Assembly (NCBI GenBank): GCA_017444705.1
Contig: JAFSWA010000010.1
Location: forward strand, 1-11,223
Direction: 5' to 3'
Origin: a bacterium
Lineage (GTDB): Bacteria > Cyanobacteriota > Vampirovibrionia > Gastranaerophilales > Gastranaerophilaceae
Length of the DNA stretch: 11,223 nucleotides
This document shows positions 6,779 through 11,223 of the stretch, piece by piece. A model generated the notes under the pieces. The model had not been told where the DNA came from and searched no databases. It was given only the letters and a program-made list of their open reading frames with translations. A program made the translations under genes and the position numbers. The first letter of the stretch is position 1; the number at the start of each line of letters is the position of its first letter.

Positions 6779-8215
6779 TTAAATCGAGTATATACAGCCG
6801 TCTTTTGTATCTTTGAGCGTAAGACCGACTTCGGATAAAATATCTCTTACTCTGTCGGATTCATTATAATTCTTTTCTGCCCTGACTTTCTGTCTGTATT
6901 CAATTATTTTTTGCATAATTTTCTTTGCCGGCAGAATCAAATCATCTTTTCTTAGAAAATCAATTTTATCTTTAATTACAGACAATTTTTGTTCTAATAA
7001 TTCTTCGTCTAACTCCGGTGTTTTTAAATCCAAACCCAAAACATTTCCGAGATTTACAAGCGAAGAGGCATACAAAATTGCATTTTCTTTTTCATCCGCA
7101 CTAACAGAAGTACTTGTTTTATTTGCTAAATCAAACAGCACGGAGAGGGCTTTTGATGTATTCAAATCATCATCCATAGCGGCAGTAAAATCCGCTTTTG
7201 CCGATTCTTCAATATCTTCCGCCAAAATATTACCATATTTTGTTATAAAGTTAGCAACAGAGTTTGAAAGCCTTTTTACACCGGCTTTTGCGGCATCAAG
7301 GCTTTCTGAATTAAATTCAACGGGCATTCTGTAATGATTCGTCAAAATAAACAGTCTTATAGTATTAAAATTATAATCTTTTAACAAATCCGCAATTGTA
7401 ACGAAATTTTTTAGAGATTTTGACATTTTTTCTTTATTTATTGTTACAAAACCGTTATGCATCCAGTAATTAACGTAAGTACAGCCGTTAGCACATTCGG
7501 ATTGAGCTATTTCATTTTCGTGATGTGGAAATATTAAATCGGCACCGCCTGCGTGAATATCGAAATGCGGGGCAAGGTATTTTCTGCCCATTGCAGAACA
7601 TTCAATATGCCATCCGGGTCTGCCCAATCCCCAAGGACTGTTATAGCCGTGCTTTTCATCTTTTTTCCACAGTGCAAAATCCAAAACATCCTCTTTTTTG
7701 TCGATTGTTTCAACTCTTGCACCCGCAACTAAATCATCAATGGGTTGTTTACTGAGCATTCCGTACTTCGGAAATTTCTTAACTCTAAAATAAACATCAC
7801 CATCAACCTCATAGGCATAACCTTTTTCTATTAGTTCTTTTGTGAGTTTTATCATCTCACCCAAAGTTTTTGTAGCAAATGGTTCAATGTCAGGTTTAAG
7901 ATTATTTAGGTTCTTCATACTTTCAGAAAAAACATCATAATATTTTTTTGCAATTTCATCCGGCGAACAGCTGTATTCATCTGCTTTTTTTAAAATTTTG
8001 TCATCCACGTCAGTTACATTTCTGCAATAAGTAACATTATAGCCTGAAAATTTCAGATATCTGTACAAAACATCCCATGTTATATAACATCTTGCATGAC
8101 CCAAATGAGGATTATCATAAACCGTAGGTCCGCACACATACATTTTAACCTCATTTTCAACAATTGGTTTAAATTTTTCTGTTATAGCAGAATATGTATT
8201 ATGAATTTTTAGCAT
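6779..8215 (-). CDS. cysS: Cysteinyl-tRNA synthetase
   Basis: Charges tRNA-Cys with cysteine using ATP, in the cytoplasm. Numbering from the chosen ATG (478 aa): YVCGPTVYDNPHLGHAR carries zinc ligand Cys28 and the HIGH motif as HLGH (37-40). WHIECSAM gives Cys206. GGADLIFPHHENE supplies His231 and Glu235, completing the zinc site. KMSKSLKNF has KMSKS at 263-267. The rest is the helical DALR-type and C-terminal anticodon-binding region, and overall length is normal. The start is ATG at 8213-8215, with AGAGG (8221-8225) five bases upstream. The in-frame GTG at 8219-8221 overlaps that ribosome site and is unlikely. The gene has its own extended -10 promoter overlapped by a perfect inverted repeat. 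Neighbours are functionally unrelated. All key residues are present, so it should be active. Confidence 0.97.
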   Translation of the reverse strand: MLKIHNTYSAITEKFKPIVENEVKMYVCGPTVYDNPHLGHARCYITWDVLYRYLKFSGYNVTYCRNVTDVDDKILKKADEYSCSPDEIAKKYYDVFSESMKNLNNLKPDIEPFATKTLGEMIKLTKELIEKGYAYEVDGDVYFRVKKFPKYGMLSKQPIDDLVAGARVETIDKKEDVLDFALWKKDEKHGYNSPWGLGRPGWHIECSAMGRKYLAPHFDIHAGGADLIFPHHENEIAQSECANGCTYVNYWMHNGFVTINKEKMSKSLKNFVTIADLLKDYNFNTIRLFILTNHYRMPVEFNSESLDAAKAGVKRLSNSVANFITKYGNILAEDIEESAKADFTAAMDDDLNTSKALSVLFDLANKTSTSVSADEKENAILYASSLVNLGNVLGLDLKTPELDEELLEQKLSVIKDKIDFLRKDDLILPAKKIMQKIIEYRQKVRAEKNYNESDRVRDILSEVGLTLKDTKDGCIYSI

Positions 8216-8227
8216 AAGCACCTCTGT

Positions 8228-8250
8228 AATATTTGAAAATTACAAATATT
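8228..8250. repeat. Perfect 8-bp inverted repeat overlapping the cysS promoter
   Basis: The arms AATATTTG (8228-8235) and CAAATATT (8243-8250) are exact reverse complements separated by 7 bases. The right arm overlaps the cysS -10 hexamer (8248-8253), and the predicted transcription start falls inside the spacer. A transcript would lack one full arm, so this looks more like a protein-binding operator than an RNA hairpin. AT-rich palindromes do arise by chance, hence modest confidence in function. Confidence 0.45.
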
Positions 8251-8256
8251 ATAGCA
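8248..8256 (-). promoter_or_regulatory. Extended -10 promoter of cysS
   Basis: The minus strand reads TGCTATAAT: a consensus TATAAT (8248-8253) with the TGn extension (8254-8256). No good -35 hexamer lies 16-18 bases upstream, which is normal for extended -10 promoters. It lies 33 bases before the cysS ATG, with AGAGG in between. Confidence 0.6.
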
Positions 8257-8327
8257 CAAAATTTCTAATTTTAGCTTAAATTTTTCTAAAATTTTTTAAT
8301 AAATATTATTTTGCAGAAAGATAATTG

Positions 8328-9686
8328 CTAATGGCAAACGTGTTCAATAACATCAACAAGCATCGGATCCCATTTAATGCCTGATTCTTCTTGAATAATA
8401 CGTATTGCTTCCTCTTTTGAAAAAGCTTTTCTGTGGGCTCTGTCTGTTCTCAACGCACAATAAGCATCCGCAACAGCAATAATTCTTGAACCTAACGGAA
8501 TAGAATAACCTTTGAGTCCTTCCGGTTTACCTTTACCATCCCAACGTTCCTTATGATAATGAATATACGGAACAACCTCTGACATAAAATTACTGTTCAT
8601 CAAAAGGCTGACACCAATATTCGGATGATTTTCCAATTTATCCCAATCGTCTTTTGAAAGAGATTCTTTTTTATTAAAAATTTCACTCGGAAGTGTTATT
8701 TTCCCTATATTTTGCAGCAATCCAGCATAATAAATTAAATCTTTTGTTTTTTCATTGAGGTTCAAAAATTCACAAATTTTCTTAGACAACTCTGCCGTTT
8801 CTTTTGAGTGGGGATTTTTATATTTAGTTCTTCTGTCAACAGCAATTGCCATAGCTTCTACAAAAAGTTGCTGTTGTTCACCCAAATCACCTATTACACC
8901 TGTCAATTCAGCCCTTAATTGCTGTAAATGTGATACCGAAACATTTTTATCCGACAATAATTCTTTTATTTCATCAGTAAGCTTTTGCAATACCATTGAT
9001 GTTGCAAATAGTGCTGCCGTAGCCTTTATTAAACTTTCATAAGCATGTGCCATCGGCTCGGAATCTGTCTTTTCAACCAAGATAACTCCGACTTTTTCCA
9101 AATTATTATACATAGGAATTGCGAGCATATAACAAATATTTTCATCATCGCTATGTATTTTATAAGATTTTACTTCTTTACGAGTTTTTAATTCTATGAC
9201 TTCTCTTAGTTTAAAAGCTTTTGCCACAATAGAATCATCATCTACATTTAAAGCCATTTTATTCATTTCTTTAACTGTTAAATTTTCGACAGACGAGCCT
9301 ACAAGATGCAAAACCTTGTCACTGTCTTCTTTATGGCAATTATCTTTTGTTAAAAAGATATAACAATTTTCCATTCCTACCATTTGTTTTGCTGTTTTTG
9401 CAATGGAATTGTAAATAACATGTTCTTCTTTTGCACTAAATCCTAAAAGAACAAGAGTTTTATCTATTGAATATATAGAAATCAATTCTTTCAATTGTTT
9501 TTTAAGATTCTCTAATTTATTATGAACATTAGTTCCGATTTTTTTTGCTAATTCATCTGATATCAGATGCTCAACCATAAAATCACCCAAATTAAGTTCA
9601 AATATTTCTTGCATCGGGTCAACATCGAACATGCTTTCCGTTCTTGAAAACATTGATGCTCCGTTATCCGTTTTGTTTTTACCCAT
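8328..9686 (-). CDS. GAF-type sensor with degenerate HD-GYP domain
   Basis: 452 residues, cytoplasmic, with no signal peptide or membrane segment. About 75-235 resembles a GAF-like ligand-sensing domain (weak, judged by the spacing of hydrophobic strands and the segment ICYMLAIPMYNNLEKVGVILVEK). A helical linker (236-270) leads to an HD-GYP domain (about 275-450). HD-GYP enzymes degrade cyclic di-nucleotides through a metal centre. Here His293, His354, His378 and Asp407 are kept. However, the HD pair is Gln325-Asn326 (LLQNIGK), the second His of HHERWDG is Lys379 (YHKERWDG), and GYP is GKP (386-388). Loss of several metal ligands suggests a binding or signalling role rather than catalysis. 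The start is ATG at 9686 with only a weak GGG upstream. The in-frame ATG at 9653 has GGAG five bases before it and could be the real start. It stands alone between cysS and the exported protein gene. Confidence 0.85.
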   Translation of the reverse strand: MGKNKTDNGASMFSRTESMFDVDPMQEIFELNLGDFMVEHLISDELAKKIGTNVHNKLENLKKQLKELISIYSIDKTLVLLGFSAKEEHVIYNSIAKTAKQMVGMENCYIFLTKDNCHKEDSDKVLHLVGSSVENLTVKEMNKMALNVDDDSIVAKAFKLREVIELKTRKEVKSYKIHSDDENICYMLAIPMYNNLEKVGVILVEKTDSEPMAHAYESLIKATAALFATSMVLQKLTDEIKELLSDKNVSVSHLQQLRAELTGVIGDLGEQQQLFVEAMAIAVDRRTKYKNPHSKETAELSKKICEFLNLNEKTKDLIYYAGLLQNIGKITLPSEIFNKKESLSKDDWDKLENHPNIGVSLLMNSNFMSEVVPYIHYHKERWDGKGKPEGLKGYSIPLGSRIIAVADAYCALRTDRAHRKAFSKEEAIRIIQEESGIKWDPMLVDVIEHVCH

Positions 9687-9714
9687 GTCTTAACTACCCA
9701 TTTTGTATTTTTCT

Positions 9715-9727
9715 ATTATATATTATC
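9715..9727 (-). promoter_or_regulatory. Possible proximal promoter of the HD-GYP-like gene
   Basis: The minus strand has overlapping -10-like hexamers GATAAT (9722-9727) and TATAAT (9715-9720), about 30-40 bases before the ATG at 9686. No convincing -35 lies at the right distance. The whole region is A/T-rich, so a chance match is possible. Confidence 0.35.
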
Positions 9728-9740
9728 GGCATTATTTTTA

Positions 9741-9780
9741 AAAACTTTACTATTTTTTTAAAAAATATACAAAACTTTAC
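9741..9780. repeat. Two 10-bp direct repeats 30 bp apart upstream of the HD-GYP-like gene
   Basis: AAAACTTTAC occurs exactly at 9741-9750 and 9771-9780 (GTAAAGTTTT on the gene's strand). The offset of 30 bases is close to three helical turns, which would put both copies on the same DNA face. They lie between the two possible promoters of the gene and could be an activator or repressor site. There is no direct evidence of binding. Confidence 0.45.
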
Positions 9781-9809
9781 AAAATCTCATACATTTAGTG
9801 TATATATTT

Positions 9810-9830
9810 ATAATACCATGCAAAATTTTG
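9810..9830 (-). promoter_or_regulatory. Possible distal extended -10 promoter with palindromic spacer
   Basis: On the minus strand TGGTATTAT gives an extended -10 (TATTAT at 9810-9815, TGG at 9816-9818). The perfect 10-base palindrome CAAAATTTTG (9821-9830) lies just upstream, in the -35/-10 spacer. The -35 is poor (TTTAGT-like). Transcription from here would give the HD-GYP-like gene a leader of roughly 115 bases containing the direct repeats. Confidence 0.3.
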
Positions 9831-9833
9831 GAA

Positions 9834-10241
9834 CTAAATCATATCTTTTCTGATTTGTTTTTTTCTTTTATCAATATTGTTTATTCTTTTTTCTGTTTGT
9901 TTAACAATTTTTTTCATAGCTGCACGTTCCGTTTTATATTTGTTGTACTGAGCATCAAGTTCCGCATACTGATTTTTATAGTCAAGAAGTTTGTCTCTCA
10001 AATCAACCTGAACAGAATCTAATTCCAAAAGAGCATTTTGAAATCTTTCACTGTTTTGCTCACTTATGGCAGAAAGTCCTTTAATCGTCTGAATATCATT
10101 TTCCTGCTCAGAAACTACTGTTGATGAACTTGTTGTCGTCGGTGTTGTTGAAATTTCAACAGGTTCAAAAGTATATTCATCTGCCATTACAAATGATGTT
10201 GTCATTATACTTAACAATCCGGTCAATAAAAGTTTTTTCAT
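9834..10241 (-). CDS. Small exported coiled-coil protein, function unknown
   Basis: 135 residues. MKKLLLTGLLSIMTTSFVMA is a clear Sec signal peptide: two Lys, a hydrophobic core, and an xMA cleavage site before Asp21. No lipobox Cys is present, so the mature protein of about 115 residues should be soluble or peripheral outside the membrane. A Thr/Ser-rich low-complexity stretch (about 31-44) is followed by a highly charged helix (about 65-132) of coiled-coil type, very rich in Lys, Gln and Asp and ending in a basic tail. I do not recognise a family. The start at 10241 is supported by AAGGGGGA six bases upstream and a promoter at 10260-10288. It is transcribed divergently from the GT4 gene. 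It could be a periplasmic structural or chaperone-like coiled coil, but that is only a guess from shape. Confidence 0.8.
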   Translation of the reverse strand: MKKLLLTGLLSIMTTSFVMADEYTFEPVEISTTPTTTSSSTVVSEQENDIQTIKGLSAISEQNSERFQNALLELDSVQVDLRDKLLDYKNQYAELDAQYNKYKTERAAMKKIVKQTEKRINNIDKRKKQIRKDMI

Positions 10242-10259
10242 AAACTATCCCCCTTTTTT

Positions 10260-10288
10260 ATAATACAATGACATAATAAACTATTCAA
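10260..10288 (-). promoter_or_regulatory. Promoter of the exported coiled-coil protein gene
   Basis: The minus strand has TTGAAT (-35, 10283-10288), a 17-base spacer and TATTAT (-10, 10260-10265). The start would fall in the A-run near 10254, giving a leader of about 13 bases that is mostly the AGGGGGA ribosome site. Spacing is ideal and the hexamers are 4/6 and 5/6 matches. Confidence 0.55.
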
Positions 10289-10295
10289 AAAAAAT

Positions 10296-10318
10296 TTTCA
10301 TAGTCTTTTTATATGAAA
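10296..10318. repeat. 7-bp inverted repeat in the divergent promoter region
   Basis: TTTCATA (10296-10302) and TATGAAA (10312-10318) are exact reverse complements with a 9-base spacer. They lie between the -35 of the minus-strand gene and the -10 of the plus-strand GT4 gene. That location suits an operator acting on either gene, but the arms are short and AT-rich. Confidence 0.35.
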
Positions 10319-10331
10319 TTTTATAATATTG

Positions 10332-10340
10332 TGATAGAAT
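10332..10340 (+). promoter_or_regulatory. Possible extended -10 promoter of the GT4 gene
   Basis: TGATAGAAT matches an extended -10 (TGn plus TAGAAT), with a weak TATGAA-like -35 at 10312-10317. It lies 21 bases before the ATG. A second TATAAT at 10322-10327 is an alternative. GGGGA (10354-10358) is the ribosome site, unusually close (3 bases) to the ATG. Confidence 0.4.
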
Positions 10341-10361
10341 AAGATAAGCAAATGGGGATAA

Positions 10362-11223
10362 ATGAATAAAGAAAGATTAACAATAGGTTTATTTAATGAT
10401 TCTTTCTATCCGATGACGGATGGTGTAATTACCGTTGTCGATAACTATGCAAGAAGACTCAGCAAATATGCAAATGTTATTGTATTCGCTCCGAAATATT
10501 TTCACAAAAAATTTGATGACTCGCAATTACCGTACAAAGTTGTAAGATGTCATTCAATAAAAGTTCCGAGGCTTGATTACTCGCTTCCTTTACCAAAATT
10601 GGACAGAAAATATTCCTCAACTTTAAAAAAATATAATCTTGATATTATTCATATTCATTCGCCTTTTGCAATAGGCAGAACCGGACTGAAATATGCGGTA
10701 AGACACAATATTCCATGTATCGCTACAATGCACACACAATTTAAACAGGATATTAAAAAATACTTTAAGTTTGAAAAAGTCGTAAACAGATATAATAAGC
10801 ATTTAATAAAATTTTTCAATAAATGTGATGAATGTTGGGCAGTAAATAAAGAAGTTGCAAGAATTTACCATGAAGAATATAAATATAAATGTATGCCGAG
10901 AGTTATGAATAATGCAACAGAAATGCTTTTAACCGATAAGGACGAAGCATTTAAGCATATAAATAGCCTTTATAATATAAAGCCGGATGAGAAAGTTTTT
11001 CTTTTTGTGGGCAGAATTAATACTCTTAAAAATATTCTTTTTATAGCGGATTCATTAGCAAAAGTAAAAGAGCTCATGCCTGATTTGAAATTTAAGATGC
11101 TATATGTCGGTTCAGGCAGAGATGAGAGGAAGTTAAAGGACAAGATTTCAAAACTTAATTTAGAAAAAGATGTTATTCTATGCGGAAAAATTTCTGACAG
11201 AAAACTTCTTGCTCAACATTATT
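10362..11223 (+). CDS. GT4-family glycosyltransferase, partial (3' end outside window)
   Basis: 287 codons are visible and the frame is open to the window edge. It is the only plus-strand gene. The N-terminus has the GT-B opening IGLFNDSFYPMTDGV (8-22), typical of GT4 enzymes close to diacylglycerol glucosyltransferases and related mannosyltransferases. HIHSPFAIGRTGLKYA (97-112) and IATMHTQF (120-127) are further family motifs. The C-domain begins around 210 with FLFVGRINTLKN, where Arg218 and Lys223 are the expected sugar-nucleotide phosphate contacts, then YVGSGRDERKL (248-258). The EX7E acceptor/donor motif would lie beyond the window. The likely role is transfer of a hexose to a membrane lipid or cell-surface glycan at the cytoplasmic membrane face; acceptor and sugar cannot be read. 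ATG 10362 is the only possible start because an in-frame TAA precedes it directly. Confidence 0.88.
   Translation, partial: MNKERLTIGLFNDSFYPMTDGVITVVDNYARRLSKYANVIVFAPKYFHKKFDDSQLPYKVVRCHSIKVPRLDYSLPLPKLDRKYSSTLKKYNLDIIHIHSPFAIGRTGLKYAVRHNIPCIATMHTQFKQDIKKYFKFEKVVNRYNKHLIKFFNKCDECWAVNKEVARIYHEEYKYKCMPRVMNNATEMLLTDKDEAFKHINSLYNIKPDEKVFLFVGRINTLKNILFIADSLAKVKELMPDLKFKMLYVGSGRDERKLKDKISKLNLEKDVILCGKISDRKLLAQHY

Noticed and set aside
7534..7728. Minus-strand 64-codon ORF inside cysS in another frame
   Set aside because: It lies wholly within the well-supported cysS frame and its translation has no recognisable feature.
8216..8250. T-box or other riboswitch upstream of cysS
   Set aside because: The predicted leader is only about 25 bases, with no T-box motif or structured element.
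8755..9042. Plus-strand 95-codon ORF opposite the HD-GYP-like gene
   Set aside because: It is an antisense shadow with no ribosome site and no plausible domain.
8328..9686. HD-GYP-like gene considered as a pseudogene because of lost catalytic residues
   Set aside because: The frame is intact over 452 codons and the surrounding fold is well conserved, which fits a retained non-catalytic protein better than decay.

Overview
This window is low-GC bacterial DNA with six complete protein genes, all on the minus strand, and one partial gene on the plus strand that runs off the right end. I see no rRNA, tRNA, CRISPR, insertion sequence or phage gene. Intergenic gaps are short (at most about 170 bases) and AT-rich. 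The gene content is a fermentative ADP-forming acyl-CoA synthetase, a TatD-associated-type radical SAM protein, an aberrant glycogen-synthase-like protein, CysS, and a GAF plus HD-GYP-like protein. Together with the strong A/T bias, this suggests an uncultured anaerobic gut-type bacterium. My best guess is the Gastranaerophilales (Vampirovibrionia, 'Melainabacteria'), but this is inference from style and gene mix, and a low-GC Firmicute cannot be excluded by reading alone.

Layout, in the order the minus strand is transcribed (right to left). A small exported coiled-coil protein (9834-10241) shares a divergent intergenic region with a GT4 glycosyltransferase (10362 onward, plus strand). Next comes a GAF/HD-GYP-like protein (8328-9686) whose catalytic signature is eroded. 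Then comes cysS (6779-8215), behind a near-consensus extended -10 promoter overlapped by a perfect inverted repeat. Then comes a 1212-residue glycogen/starch-synthase-like protein (2968-6606) with a large Lys/Glu-rich insertion between its two Rossmann domains. Finally, a radical SAM protein (2259-2891) and an ADP-forming acyl-CoA synthetase (66-2225) form a two-gene operon with its own promoter, ended by a perfect 13-bp hairpin at 21-50.

The genes do not form one obvious pathway. Three points deserve a second look. The first is the GT5-like protein, which has a roughly 320-residue interdomain insertion, an EQGGL in place of the KxGGL nucleotide-sugar motif, and a C-terminal extension. The second is the HD-GYP-like protein, where HD has become QN, HH has become HK and GYP has become GKP, so it probably lacks normal phosphodiesterase chemistry. 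The third is a set of extended -10 promoters, two of which share an 11-base core and some of which carry palindromes or direct repeats that could be operators.
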